A stretch of DNA of 64,000 nt from Leptospira barantonii (GTDB lineage Bacteria > Spirochaetota > Leptospiria > Leptospirales > Leptospiraceae). How positions within the stretch are numbered: the stretch's first letter is position 1; every line of letters starts with the position of its first letter. The translations under genes and the position numbers were made by a program. The notes below the pieces were generated by a model. That model was not told where the DNA came from. It made no database searches and was given only the letters and a program-made list of their open reading frames with translations. Shown here piece after piece: positions 35,107-53,229 of the stretch. Where the stretch lies: assembly GCF_002811925.1 (NCBI RefSeq), contig NZ_NPDS01000001.1:766001-830000 (forward strand). The letters are read 5' to 3'.

Positions 35107-35843
35107 TCAGCCGCCGGGGCGATCGTTTTCATCGGTGAGTTTGCGGATTTCGTTTCTTTTTCTCGGTTTAAACTTATACTGGTCGAGTCGTTCCGAGTTG
35201 TAGACCACCCATTTCCGATTCGGAATATTCCGAACCAATTGAAATTGAACCGCTCCGTTATCGCTAATCTCCGTTCCGTCCGATACGTGAGTGAGATTGA
35301 TCGCCTTGATGTCCGTCCAAAGAGCGAAGTCGAGCCCGACCGCCTTGTCCACGATTTCCTTTTTGATTTTTCCGAAGACTACGTTGATTTTATCCTTTTC
35401 GCCCCAGATCAACGTTGTCGTCAATTCCTCGGTCGAGATAACGGATTGAATGTCGTCGTATTTCGAAATCATGACGAGAAGTTTGTTCTCGGGTAGCGAT
35501 TTGATGACGTAGGGAAGATCTCTCGCTATGATTTCCAATTCTCCGTCCGAAAAGACGTGATCGGTAAAAAAACCGAGAGAGGATTTTTTCACGTATTTCA
35601 GATTCCCTAAGATATCCTTCCATTGTTCCGAAGTAAGCTGATTCGGATGAGTGAATGGGCCGGGAGCCACGAGTTCGTCGAACTGATCCACCTTGGATGG
35701 ATTGATCTTAAAATAAGCGACTTCTTCGGAGTTGTAGAGTAGGTTTTGGTTTTTTGTCCAGAAGAAGAGGCTTCTTTCTTGGACCCAAGAACACTGAACG
35801 AAAAGAAGAATGAAAAACGGCGAGAAAAATTTGAATGTAGGTT

Positions 35844-35847
<4 letters not shown>
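35107..35847 (-). CDS. Lipoprotein of unknown function
   Basis: A 246-residue protein with signal and lipobox LFVQC (Cys 19). The mature part is mixed alpha/beta, with YFKINPSKVDQFDEL at the start and a polar, charged C-terminus ending in a proline-glycine tail (RPGG). Length and the central DLPYVIKSLPENKLLVMISKYDDIQSV resemble uncharacterised spirochaete lipoproteins, but I do not recognise a named family. It overlaps the STAS gene by four bases, so the two are co-expressed. Confidence 0.8.
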
Positions 35848-36214
<367 letters not shown>

Positions 36215-36215
36215 G

Positions 36216-36261
<46 letters not shown>

Positions 36262-36333
36262 TCAGTATCTTTCTTGATTTATTTCTCAGAACTGCAAATT
36301 TGAACTGAGACGCGGGATTGCAAGGGTTGCATT

Positions 36334-38202
<1,869 letters not shown>

Positions 38203-38217
38203 TCGGGCGGTTCTCCA

Positions 38218-38937
38218 TTGGCATCGGCAAAGGTCACACTCTTTCAGAAACAGATCAATCAACCCGTTTCCTCGGATCAAAAATCGAAACTCTCCAAAGA
38301 GAAATCGGATTTTCTTCTTTTACCGGAATACTTCCCGTTATACGATTCGTCTTCCACACCCGAAAAACTCGCGGATAAATCCAAATTTTTATCGGACGAG
38401 TTGTTGCAAATTTCTGAATATTATAAAGGCGTAATTATCGGCGGTTCGATTTTCAGAAAGGACGATTCCGGCAAACTGAGAATCAGCGTTCCGATCGTTC
38501 AAAACGTGGTCGTCGTGGATTGGTACGATAAAAGGGAACTTTCTCCCGAGGAAAATGCCGCTGTTCCCGGAGACGCCGAGACGATCTTTATTATGGGCGG
38601 TTTCCGTTTCGGAATCGTCGCGGGTAACGAAATCAAAAATCAAACGCGTCTGGAAGAATTGAAGTCCCAGAATGTGAACCTTCTTTTTCACATCGATTCC
38701 GTCTTGGAATCCGATTCTTCGCACGCACAAGACCTGGAACGTTATGCGAAACTGTCCTCGCAGTTCGATATTTTTATCGCTAGGGTGGGCGGAGTCGGTT
38801 CGGCTTTGGGTCGTAAGGGAATCGGCAGAAGTCTTTTGTCGACTTCCTCGGGCGTAAACTGGAAGGTCGCGGAGTCCGAAAAGGACAAAGAAGTGATTAA
38901 AACCGTCACGATCAACGGCGTAAACGGTTTGTTCTAA
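38218..38937 (+). CDS. Nitrilase/CN-hydrolase-like protein lacking the catalytic cysteine
   Basis: A 239-residue protein starting at TTG 38218, with GGGCGG upstream. The fold markers of the carbon-nitrogen hydrolase family are visible: FLLLPEYFPLY with the glutamate of the Glu-Lys-Cys triad, GGSIFRK, and VVVDWYDKREL with the lysine. At the place where a cysteine is expected (G..IC.D..FPE) it reads FRFGIVAGNEIKNQTRLEEL, with no cysteine. It is therefore probably not an amidase; it could bind a ligand or partner. Linked to the large scaffold-like gene upstream. Confidence 0.7.
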   Translation: MASAKVTLFQKQINQPVSSDQKSKLSKEKSDFLLLPEYFPLYDSSSTPEKLADKSKFLSDELLQISEYYKGVIIGGSIFRKDDSGKLRISVPIVQNVVVVDWYDKRELSPEENAAVPGDAETIFIMGGFRFGIVAGNEIKNQTRLEELKSQNVNLLFHIDSVLESDSSHAQDLERYAKLSSQFDIFIARVGGVGSALGRKGIGRSLLSTSSGVNWKVAESEKDKEVIKTVTINGVNGLF

Positions 38938-38961
38938 GGTCCGCGAAGATCCGCATTCGAT

Positions 38962-39489
38962 ATGAAACTCAACTTTGCGTTAAACGAACAAGACGTTATC
39001 AATTTTAATCTATATCATTTTAGAAATTCCAAGTTCACACAGAAGAGACTTTTTTTTCTAAGGTTGTTGATCCCGGTTTGGGCGGTTCTTGTGTTTCTTT
39101 TTCTCAATCGGGAGAATTTGAATCTTACGTCGATTCTTTGGAATTCTCCCTTGTTCGTGTTCGGAATTCTTTGGTATTTTTATTCGGACAAACTCTATTA
39201 CTGGAGATTGAAGAATAACGTAAAAAATCTTCTGAAAGAAGGACACAATCACGGAATGGTCGGAGTTCAAAACGTGGAACTGGCCGACGACGTTCTTATC
39301 GTGGAAAACGAATCCGGAACGTTTCGACATGTGTTAAAGGCGATTCATCGTTTGGAAGAAGGAGACGGATATCTTTTCTTATACGTGACGTCGCTCAGCG
39401 CGTTTATCGTTCCTCTGAACGTTTTTCAGAATTCGGAAAAGGAAACGTTCGTAAATCGGATTCGAAACGCGAACCCGAACCTACATTAA
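38962..39489 (+). CDS. YcxB-like membrane protein
   Basis: A 175-residue protein with two membrane helices (about 32-47 and 55-75) followed by a cytosolic beta-rich domain of the YcxB type (NVELADDVLIVENESGTFRHVLKAIHRLEEGDGYLFLYVTSLSAFIVPLNVF). The N-terminal FALNEQDVINFNLYHFRNS is also typical. Function of the family is unknown. It is the third gene of the 36334 group, 24 bp after the nitrilase-like gene. Confidence 0.8.
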   Translation: MKLNFALNEQDVINFNLYHFRNSKFTQKRLFFLRLLIPVWAVLVFLFLNRENLNLTSILWNSPLFVFGILWYFYSDKLYYWRLKNNVKNLLKEGHNHGMVGVQNVELADDVLIVENESGTFRHVLKAIHRLEEGDGYLFLYVTSLSAFIVPLNVFQNSEKETFVNRIRNANPNLH

Positions 39490-39555
39490 ACAAATTTAAA
39501 GCGATTGGTATCGTATCCGATTTTTAGAGTCGAATCGGACGAATCACAACGTTCT

Positions 39556-41143
<1,588 letters not shown>

Positions 41144-41147
41144 GAAA

Positions 41148-43414
<2,267 letters not shown>

Positions 43415-43425
43415 AGATAAAAATT

Positions 43426-44685
<1,260 letters not shown>

Positions 44686-45015
44686 GGATGGATGAGGGAG
44701 AATTTATTGCAGATTCCATTGAAATCAAGACTTATTTTCAGTTGGATGAATGTTCATGATTGTGTGAAGAGAAGAATGGAATTACGGTTCGATTTTAAGC
44801 AATCCATGGATGATTGTATTTCAGAAAAGCGACTGCTTGAATGTCCATTTATAAAAAGTTTAAACTCTCAATGATTGTGTAGATTTTAACGTACAATTCA
44901 AAACGAAATCTTTGCATAAGAATCGTATTTATTATAAAGATAAACTTAGAGTAAAATTATAAAATTTTGAATCCTCTTGACGTTCTTCCGTGCTTGTTCG
45001 GATGATGCGAATTCT
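44686..45015. other. A+T-rich intergenic region before the chimeric lipoprotein gene
   Basis: About 330 bp between divergent genes. ATGATTGTGT occurs twice (about 44756 and 44871) in different surroundings, and the last 100 bases are very A+T-rich and probably hold the promoter for 45016. No convincing gene; a 60-codon open frame at 44692-44874 has no support. Confidence 0.5.
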
Positions 45016-47649
45016 ATGATCCATAAATATCACGTTGTTAAACGAACTCTCTTTCTTTTGATCTCTTTCGTATTTTTTAATTTCTGTAATTCGAATTCGA
45101 ACACAAACGGTTTGTTTGGGCTTTTGTTTTCGAATAACGTGAAAAATGTATCGATTTCTATCGAAAATCCTCGACTAAGTTTGCAAAGTAACTTACCTTC
45201 TACCGCTCCTCGACCCGTATATCAATACGAATATACTGACATGTATGGAAGCCAAGTGTTCTATTATTCTTTTAGCTCCAATACCCCCGCGGCTTGGACC
45301 GCGAATGGAGTCGTATTTTATGCTTTTGAAAATCCAAGAACTGGAACCGTTCCTGTATATCAATACTATGCGGTGGATGCCGGCGGCCGATATCGATTTA
45401 TGTATTCGACCAATTTATACTGCGCTGTTGGAACCAGTTGTGGATGGTATAACAGCGGACCCGCTTTTTATGCATTTCCGAATGCGAGATCTTATACGAG
45501 ACCTGTTTTCACTTATGTCGTAGATTCTCCTCAACAAAGATTTTTTTATACGGCAAAGCAGATTGTCCCAGTTGGCGGAAATTGGCTTGGTTGGACGAAT
45601 GCAGGAATAGGCTTTCACGTTCCTCAGATCGGCAGTCAACTACGCACTTCTTCTTTGGAATTGGAGGGTTACAGTTCAACGACTTCCGTTGCGCCCGGAG
45701 ATACGATTCAATTTTATCTGAACGATCCTATGGCCCAAGGAATTCCTTATAATTTTAAAGCCATATTTTATCGAGTTGAAGCAACGGGTAATCAATCTAA
45801 GGGTTTTATTGACGGCGTGCAGATTGATTCTCAAAACGTTGATGGTTGTAAAACAGCAACGGTATCAGTAAATGGGATTGATGGGTGCTCTTGGACTACT
45901 ACTGTTTCTAAGACGATTCCCGCCGACGGAAGTTGGCCACCGGGCTTATATTTTTTAGACTTAAACCGCCCAATTCTATATGATGAAAAGGAATCACCGA
46001 ATCACATTTACTTTGTGGTAAGACCGAGCACTCTTGCGTCGACTAGTAATGTGCTTGTGATTCTTCCTTTCTCTACTTGGCAGGCATACAATACATGGGG
46101 AGGCACAAGTACCTATGAGGAAATTAATGTGGCTAATCCAGAAACTAATATTGCGTTTTCAGGATATGCTCCATTCAATCGGCCCACTGCAAGTAACATT
46201 GGAAGGCATACGGCTTTTATTTCATCGGTGTTAAACAAGAAGGATAGTAACGGTAATAATTATACACTTGAATATGCAAGTGATGTCGATTTACACTCAA
46301 ATCCTAATTTATTAAATTCATATCAACTTGTGATTATGATGGGCCAGAACGAATACATCTCAAAACCGATGAGGGTCAATTTAGATAACTATGTGATGAA
46401 TGGTGGGAACTTAGCTGTCTTTGGAGGGAATACGTCTTGGTATCAAATACGATTGGAGAACGATTTGAATGGTAACCCATATAGAAAATTAGTTTGTTTT
46501 AAAGAGCGGGATGGCGATTTGACTACCGACCCTTCTTTAAAAACTATTAAATGGAATTTACTTGGTTATCCTGAAAATCAAACCTTTGGTTTGAGTTATC
46601 TTTATGGGACTATTTACGGTCCGGAGAAAAATTACTCAGACAATCTTCCTCCTGAGGATCCACATAAGGGTTGGCGACCGGGGACCCCTTTGCAGTTCGA
46701 AGTAAAACAATCAAATCACTGGGTTTACGATTCGACCGGAATGCAAGATTTTCAAAGTTTCGGTCTGTTTTATAATGCAGACGGAACCGTTAAAGATGGA
46801 CTTACCGGGACCAGTTCTGCAGAAGGTGATTCTCTTCACTTTAGATGTGTGAATGACGCGTGTCCTTATGCATATCCGGGAGCAACAGTCGGTAAGAAGT
46901 TTTACCCAACTGGAGATGACGGAGCTCCGATCAATTTTCAAATCTTAGCTTATTTGGATGCGATCCCCAATCAGTTAAAGAACTATCAGCATTCGGATAA
47001 TAACGCGATGGCTGGAAAACATTTCGGTGCTATGATAGGGCTATTTGAAAATAATGGAACTGTGTTCAATGGTGGTCTTTACGATTGGCATCTTGGTTTG
47101 GTACATGAAAAAAATGAAAATATATCAAACGTCGTCAGCAAAATCGTATGGAACGTAATCAACAAACTCAGCCAACCAAAAACACTGCTTCAAAAAGCAA
47201 CGATTGCGATTTATCAATATTCGGATTTGGCTCTTAACGTTCAGAGTTTGTATTACAGTCGTTTACCGTTCCTGCCTAAGAACTTAGTTCGCTATGGACA
47301 AGTCGTTTACAAATATGACGGACACGCTTTTTATGCATTCGATCGGGCATTATCGGGAACAGTACCGATCTACCAATATCAAGTTCAAGATCCGAATGGT
47401 TTATATAGATTCATGTATTCCCCGAATCAATACTGTCCGGTAGGAACGGGTTGTCTCGGTTGGAATAACATCGGAATTGCATTCTACGCTTATTTGAGTC
47501 AGCAACCGGGAACGATCCCTGTTTATGCGTATTCTGCGGATTCACCACAAAGGTTTTTGTATTCTCCGGCATTATATTGTGAGGCGGGAACGAGCTGTTT
47601 AGGCTGGTACAACAACGGCCCTGCCTTCTACGTACCAAGTTCAAAGTAG
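45016..47649 (+). CDS. Chimeric lipoprotein: DUF5648 repeats flanking an N,N-dimethylformamidase-like domain
   Basis: An 877-residue protein from the ATG at 45016 (a TTG lies 13 codons upstream). Signal with lipobox FFNFC (Cys 24). Residues about 65-205 form a DUF5648 region with the VFYAFENPRTGTVPVYQYYAV and RFMYSTNLYC.VGTSCGWYNSGPAFYAF pattern. Residues about 220-720 resemble the large-subunit C-terminal domain of N,N-dimethylformamidase, with VLVILPFSTWQAYNTWGG, then a Rossmann-like part (LVIMMGQNEYISKPMR, GGNLAVFGGNTSW). Residues about 725-877 are a second DUF5648 region almost parallel to the first. The middle (about 45900-47150) is visibly more A+T-rich than either flank. Surface location and carbohydrate or peptide binding are inferred. 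No formamidase small subunit is near. Confidence 0.8.
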   Translation: MIHKYHVVKRTLFLLISFVFFNFCNSNSNTNGLFGLLFSNNVKNVSISIENPRLSLQSNLPSTAPRPVYQYEYTDMYGSQVFYYSFSSNTPAAWTANGVVFYAFENPRTGTVPVYQYYAVDAGGRYRFMYSTNLYCAVGTSCGWYNSGPAFYAFPNARSYTRPVFTYVVDSPQQRFFYTAKQIVPVGGNWLGWTNAGIGFHVPQIGSQLRTSSLELEGYSSTTSVAPGDTIQFYLNDPMAQGIPYNFKAIFYRVEATGNQSKGFIDGVQIDSQNVDGCKTATVSVNGIDGCSWTTTVSKTIPADGSWPPGLYFLDLNRPILYDEKESPNHIYFVVRPSTLASTSNVLVILPFSTWQAYNTWGGTSTYEEINVANPETNIAFSGYAPFNRPTASNIGRHTAFISSVLNKKDSNGNNYTLEYASDVDLHSNPNLLNSYQLVIMMGQNEYISKPMRVNLDNYVMNGGNLAVFGGNTSWYQIRLENDLNGNPYRKLVCFKERDGDLTTDPSLKTIKWNLLGYPENQTFGLSYLYGTIYGPEKNYSDNLPPEDPHKGWRPGTPLQFEVKQSNHWVYDSTGMQDFQSFGLFYNADGTVKDGLTGTSSAEGDSLHFRCVNDACPYAYPGATVGKKFYPTGDDGAPINFQILAYLDAIPNQLKNYQHSDNNAMAGKHFGAMIGLFENNGTVFNGGLYDWHLGLVHEKNENISNVVSKIVWNVINKLSQPKTLLQKATIAIYQYSDLALNVQSLYYSRLPFLPKNLVRYGQVVYKYDGHAFYAFDRALSGTVPIYQYQVQDPNGLYRFMYSPNQYCPVGTGCLGWNNIGIAFYAYLSQQPGTIPVYAYSADSPQRFLYSPALYCEAGTSCLGWYNNGPAFYVPSSK

Positions 47650-47678
47650 AATTTTTTAAAAAGTCGTCGTGGCCATTC

Positions 47679-48071
47679 TCAATCGGCCGAAAGTGCAAAC
47701 TTCCTGGCCGTTTTGGAAACAACCTCGATAACTTCTTCCACGCTCGGCCATTCCGTACAAGGAATGGTCGCTTCGTCTGCAAATCTTTGCGCTTCGAATA
47801 AAATCTCGGATGTAATATCGATGGTAGGACGAGTATGCGCGCAAGCGATGTCCAATCGAGCCTTCGTTTTGGAAAGAAGATCCAGCGCTTTCAAAGTATC
47901 GTCCCGATACGAACCGCGTTTTGCGAGGTGAATGGACAAAAGCATCGCGTACGCGACGACCGCTTCCCTTTCTTTACCGAATGTGTTCCGAAGATAACGG
48001 ATAACGTCTCGAATCGAATCATATTCGGAGACTTTGCCAAAATCGGACGCATCGGAAATCGAATCGATCAT
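47679..48071 (-). CDS. Hypothetical helical protein
   Basis: A 130-residue soluble protein from the ATG at 48071 (a TTG four codons upstream is possible; an AGGA lies between 14 and 17 bases before the ATG). Predicted mostly helical: IRDVIRYLRNTFGKEREAVVAYAMLLSIHLAKRG and a C-terminal SVEEVIEVVSKTARKFAL. I do not recognise the family. It is convergent with the chimeric lipoprotein and lies downstream of the amidase on the same strand only 90 bp away from it. Confidence 0.65.
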   Translation of the reverse strand: MIDSISDASDFGKVSEYDSIRDVIRYLRNTFGKEREAVVAYAMLLSIHLAKRGSYRDDTLKALDLLSKTKARLDIACAHTRPTIDITSEILFEAQRFADEATIPCTEWPSVEEVIEVVSKTARKFALSAD

Positions 48072-48160
48072 TTTTGAATTCAAATCCTATTTTAATTTTT
48101 GAAAGGTTTCACTTTGAGAAATAAGATTATTTTTGAATATTTAACTTTTTGAATCCATTC

Positions 48161-49645
<1,485 letters not shown>

Positions 49646-49805
49646 GAGAGAAACTCCGAAAACAAGTAGGAACCCCGACGAGAAGAAAGGGTCAAGATAA
49701 AAAGGGCGTTTTTAGGATTCCGGTAAAAAGCGGGTCCGAAAAATGTGGATATACACTCCGTAAAAAATCCGATTCAATATTATAAGATGGTCTATAGATA
49801 AAGCG

Positions 49806-50789
49806 ATGATTTCAAGAATTCATAAACTTCCTTGTTTCTTTTTGATTTTCCCGATTTTTCTATTGGCCGATCCGGCGTTGGACAGCGAGTTTTTAAGATC
49901 CGTTCAAGAAGGGGATCCTAAAAAAACCGAGCTGTTGATCCGCGCGGGAGCGACGGTGGACGCCTCCGATTCCAGAGGAAAAACAGCGTTGATGATCGCA
50001 GATCATAGACCGGAAGTCGCCGAAGTGTTGATCCGTGCGGGAGCGAACGTGAACGCGCAGGACAAGGACGGAAGTTCGGTGATCTCGGAAAGTTTATCCG
50101 GGCTTTTGGACGTAAAGGTTCTCGACATAGACGATCTCGCGGTTCCCAAACGATTGATCGAATCGGGAGCTAAGTTGGAATACCTTTCCAAGATCGACGA
50201 TACGAAGACGGTTCCGGTTTCGTTATTAAACATGGCGATCCGTCACGGGAATCTCGTGCTCGTTCAATTCCTCGTGGACAATCACGCCGACGTAAATTTT
50301 GACAAGGGCAATCCGGAAGAATTTCCGCTTTTCCTTGCGTGTGGAGCCGGATCTTCTTCGGCGCATTATCCGATCGTTGAGTTTCTTTTGAAGAACAACG
50401 CGAAGTCGGATTATACGAGCCGTCTTCATGAAAAGAATCAGGACGGCAAACAGATTCAAGTCGGAGCGGACAACGCTCTTCATTTTCTTTCGGAAGAATC
50501 CGACGCGGATCTGAGAATATCCGAACTGCTCGTAAAAACCGGAACGAATCTCAATCATAGAAACGCGGAAGGAATTTCTCCTCTCTTACAAGCCATTCTT
50601 AGAAAGCGAATCGTATTAGCCGAAAAACTGATCGAACTCGGAGCCGATCCGAATCTTTCCGACATACACGGAAGAAACCCGTTGGAAGAGGCCCGCAGAC
50701 AAAAATTCGATTCTCTGGAAACTTTAATCCTAAAAAAAATCGGAAACAAGGATAACGGGGATAAAAGTCCTCAAGCCTTCGCTCGTTAA
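49806..50789 (+). CDS. Exported ankyrin-repeat protein
   Basis: A 327-residue protein with an N-terminal signal (HKLPCFFLIFPIFLLADPALD) and cleavage after about residue 21. At least six ankyrin repeats follow, e.g. LLIRAGATVDASDSRGKTALMIA, VLIRAGANVNAQDKDG, FLVDNHADVNFDKG, FLLKNNAKSDYTSR, LLVKTGTNLNHRNAEGISPLLQA and LIELGADPNLSDIHGRNPL, so it is a protein-binding solenoid in the periplasm or outside. It stands alone. Partner unknown. Confidence 0.88.
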   Translation: MISRIHKLPCFFLIFPIFLLADPALDSEFLRSVQEGDPKKTELLIRAGATVDASDSRGKTALMIADHRPEVAEVLIRAGANVNAQDKDGSSVISESLSGLLDVKVLDIDDLAVPKRLIESGAKLEYLSKIDDTKTVPVSLLNMAIRHGNLVLVQFLVDNHADVNFDKGNPEEFPLFLACGAGSSSAHYPIVEFLLKNNAKSDYTSRLHEKNQDGKQIQVGADNALHFLSEESDADLRISELLVKTGTNLNHRNAEGISPLLQAILRKRIVLAEKLIELGADPNLSDIHGRNPLEEARRQKFDSLETLILKKIGNKDNGDKSPQAFAR

Positions 50790-50805
50790 GCTTAAACACC
50801 ACTTG

Positions 50806-50824
50806 ATGCGACACCATGTCGCAT
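50806..50824. repeat. ATGCGAC/GTCGCAT palindrome
   Basis: ATGCGAC (50806-50812), loop ACCAT, GTCGCAT (50818-50824), 17 bp after the ankyrin stop. GTCGCATTAA, its right arm plus three bases, recurs at 23369-23378 and 56039-56048. Confidence 0.55.
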
Positions 50825-51030
50825 TAATATAATTCGTATTAATTAAAATATGCTACAAGTCCTTAAGACGTTACGTGACCTTTCTTATACCATAATCTCC
50901 GTATAAATGTAAATATAGATCATATTCTCGGGTTCAATGTCTTAATTCGTTTTCTTTTGCAACCGGCGTATACGTTGTTTGCATATCGATCTTTTTTCTA
51001 AGACGGCTTGTCACAGAAACCGACTTCTGA

Positions 51031-51258
51031 ATCTTCAAAAAAACGAATAAAGGATTTGGAACGGTTTTAAATTTAGAAAAACTCGATCTTTACCTTTCCG
51101 ATTTAAACCGAGGTGTATTGATAAACGAAGTAATCTATAATACGACTAACGGAATGGTATTAGATCATAATACGCTCGATTCATTCAGAGATAGATTCGT
51201 ATACGTTTATTTTAAATGTCCGCTTAAAAAGAATCCACGAAGTCTAAAATATAAATAG
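51031..51258 (+). pseudogene. Remnant open frame without start codon
   Basis: 75 codons are open between a TGA (51028-51030) and a TAG (51256-51258). The translation looks like real protein: LNLEKLDLYLSDLNRGVL, NEVIYNTTNGMVLDHN, DSFRDRFVYVYFKCP. No ATG occurs in the first 40 codons. The pattern L.DL..G..L...IY...G..L resembles the short beta module found before HD-GYP domains, but this is a weak impression. It is probably the decayed end or start of a lost gene, upstream of an orphan methyltransferase. Confidence 0.4.
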
Positions 51259-51430
51259 ATAGTATACTGATTGTTCGCCTAACACACGTAAACTAATGTA
51301 AATAATTTACTGGTTGTTTGCTTCTAAGGTTCTGAAACTTTTGTCTTTAATCGATGTTAAAGATCGAGACTTGTAAGCAGAAAAAATCGATTTCGTTTGA
51401 ACGGCGAAGAATCGGAATTGCACGGTATAG

Positions 51431-53077
51431 ATGTCACCAGGGGTAAACTCAAAAAATAAGAATAAATATCTAGGACAGTTTTTTACACCCGAAAGGGTCG
51501 CGGATTTCCTGGTAGATTGGGTTCTGGGGGCCGAGAGAATCACCTCCTCGGACGATCCAGAGCGTATACACCGTATACTCGATCCTGCGATAGGAAACGG
51601 AATTTTTTTTGAAAGCATACTCGATAAACTCCCCAACATTAATGCGGAATGGGTCGGCTTCGATCTGGATCTGCAATGTCTGAACTCGAGCAGACAAGCC
51701 CTTGAAAATAGAATTTCAAAAACTAGTATACTAAACTTTTACGATCGAGACTTCCTCTTGCAGAAAGAGGATCAGAAGTTCGATATCATTCTCTGCAACC
51801 CTCCTTACAGAAAGATCAGCGATAAGAATTATTCCAAAGAATTGATTCAGCAGTTCGCAGGTCGATCCGACAGGAAACTTCCCGGAACCGCAAACCTTTA
51901 CGTTTTCTTTTTATTAAAATGTTTGAATATGATCGATCGAGGGGGCAGGGCGGCCTTTCTTGTTCCCCAGGATTTTTTCAATTCCGGTTACGGGGTTTTT
52001 ATCAAGTCCGCTTTGCAGGAATCCGGTTTGTTGCATTCCTTATTTTTACTTTCGCCTCAGGACAGCCTTTTCGACGAGGCGGTGACGAGTTCCTGCATCG
52101 TTCTATTAGAAAATTCTGATAAAGTAAAGAAGTCCGGCTTTCAATGGACTAGGTTGAAACCCGGATTTTTTTCGGATAAGTCCAGACTGCCCGCGGGTTC
52201 GGTGGAATCGATTCAGACGGACTGGATTCCGTTTCCGGATCCGGAAGCGAAATGGAGTCCGATCTTTCACAGACTGGAAAAGAAAATCCAATCGGGTGAA
52301 AAAAGAACGGATACGGAAAAAGAAAACTTGGGGAATTACGTTCCCTTGTCCCATTTCGGGAAGTTTACGAGGGGAATCGCCACGGGAGACAACGATTTCT
52401 TTTTGTTCACGAAGGAGATGGTCGAAGCGTCCGGAATCCCCGAAAAACATTTCAAGGCCTGTATTCCAAAATCTCAATATGCAAGAAACAAAATATTCTT
52501 ATACGAGGATTGGGAAGAATTGAGTAGAAAAGGAGCCAAGGTCTGGCTTCTCGACGTGAAACTGGAATACGATCCGAACGATTCTCACGCGTTACAAAGT
52601 CATCTTCAGTCAGGAATTACAAGAGGGGTTCATCAAAGATTTCTTCCTTCTCGTAGAAAGAATTGGTATACTCAGGAATCCAAATCGGCTTGTCCGATTC
52701 TTGCTTCCAGTTTTCATAGAACCGAAATTCGGATCGTAAGAAATTTCAGCAACGTGGTTCATCTCACTTGTTTTCACGGATTCAATCCCGCACCGGGAAT
52801 GGAAGAATGGGTGGACCCTTTGTATGCGTACTTGATCTCTTCGGTTTCCAAAAAGGATTTGGAAACGAGAAGAAGGGAATATGCAAGAGGTCTCTGGAAA
52901 GCGGAACCCGGAGATTTGAATTCGTTGTGGGTTCCCGATTTCAGAAAACTGGGAATGCCGATTATCAACGAACTCGGAAATCTCGTTTCCGAATTGAAAC
53001 TCGTGCGTTTTTCGTCCGAGAAAGAAATTTCCATTCTTCAGAGAATCGATTCCATCTTTAAAGACGGATCGATCTGA
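51431..53077 (+). CDS. N6-adenine DNA methyltransferase with TaqI-like specificity domain, orphan
   Basis: A 548-residue class I methyltransferase. [19 protein letters not shown] is the N-terminal element of type I/IIG adenine methylases; motif I is [11 protein letters not shown] (SAM binding) and motif IV is the catalytic NPPY in [10 protein letters not shown]. The C-terminal half (from about residue 290) has the TaqI-like target recognition layout with [19 protein letters not shown] and [16 protein letters not shown]. No endonuclease or specificity subunit is adjacent, and no nuclease motif was seen in the protein. It could be a solitary regulator of DNA methylation or the survivor of a restriction system. 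Upstream DNA is A+T-rich and holds a gene remnant. Confidence 0.85.
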   Translation: MSPGVNSKNKNKYLGQFFTPERVADFLVDWVLGAERITSSDDPERIHRILDPAIGNGIFFESILDKLPNINAEWVGFDLDLQCLNSSRQALENRISKTSILNFYDRDFLLQKEDQKFDIILCNPPYRKISDKNYSKELIQQFAGRSDRKLPGTANLYVFFLLKCLNMIDRGGRAAFLVPQDFFNSGYGVFIKSALQESGLLHSLFLLSPQDSLFDEAVTSSCIVLLENSDKVKKSGFQWTRLKPGFFSDKSRLPAGSVESIQTDWIPFPDPEAKWSPIFHRLEKKIQSGEKRTDTEKENLGNYVPLSHFGKFTRGIATGDNDFFLFTKEMVEASGIPEKHFKACIPKSQYARNKIFLYEDWEELSRKGAKVWLLDVKLEYDPNDSHALQSHLQSGITRGVHQRFLPSRRKNWYTQESKSACPILASSFHRTEIRIVRNFSNVVHLTCFHGFNPAPGMEEWVDPLYAYLISSVSKKDLETRRREYARGLWKAEPGDLNSLWVPDFRKLGMPIINELGNLVSELKLVRFSSEKEISILQRIDSIFKDGSI

Positions 53078-53229
53078 TTCTTTTTTAAAAAATCCAGAAG
53101 CTCCATTCTCCTTAAGTCCAGTGGCCTTTTGTCGGAAAAAATCTTTTCCGGTCGGTAAATTTGTTCTTTACGGGCTTAGAAACTGATTGATATGTCATTC
53201 TAAAATTTGAAAAATTTAGGTGAGAATGT

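Larger units (their letters stand above)
50790..51430. other. Intergenic region with a palindrome and a gene remnant
   Basis: About 640 bp, A+T-rich, between the ankyrin and methyltransferase genes. It holds an ATGCGAC/GTCGCAT palindrome just after the ankyrin stop and an open frame without start codon at 51031-51258. The remaining stretches (50830-51030 and 51260-51430) show nothing I can name. Confidence 0.6.

Noticed and set aside
44692..44874. 60-codon frame before the chimeric lipoprotein
   Set aside because: No ribosome binding site, composition like the surrounding A+T-rich non-coding DNA, no family.
53133..53150. CGGAAAA/TTTTCCG hairpin between methyltransferase and hydrolase genes
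   Set aside because: Seven A+T-rich pairs without terminator tail; could be chance.
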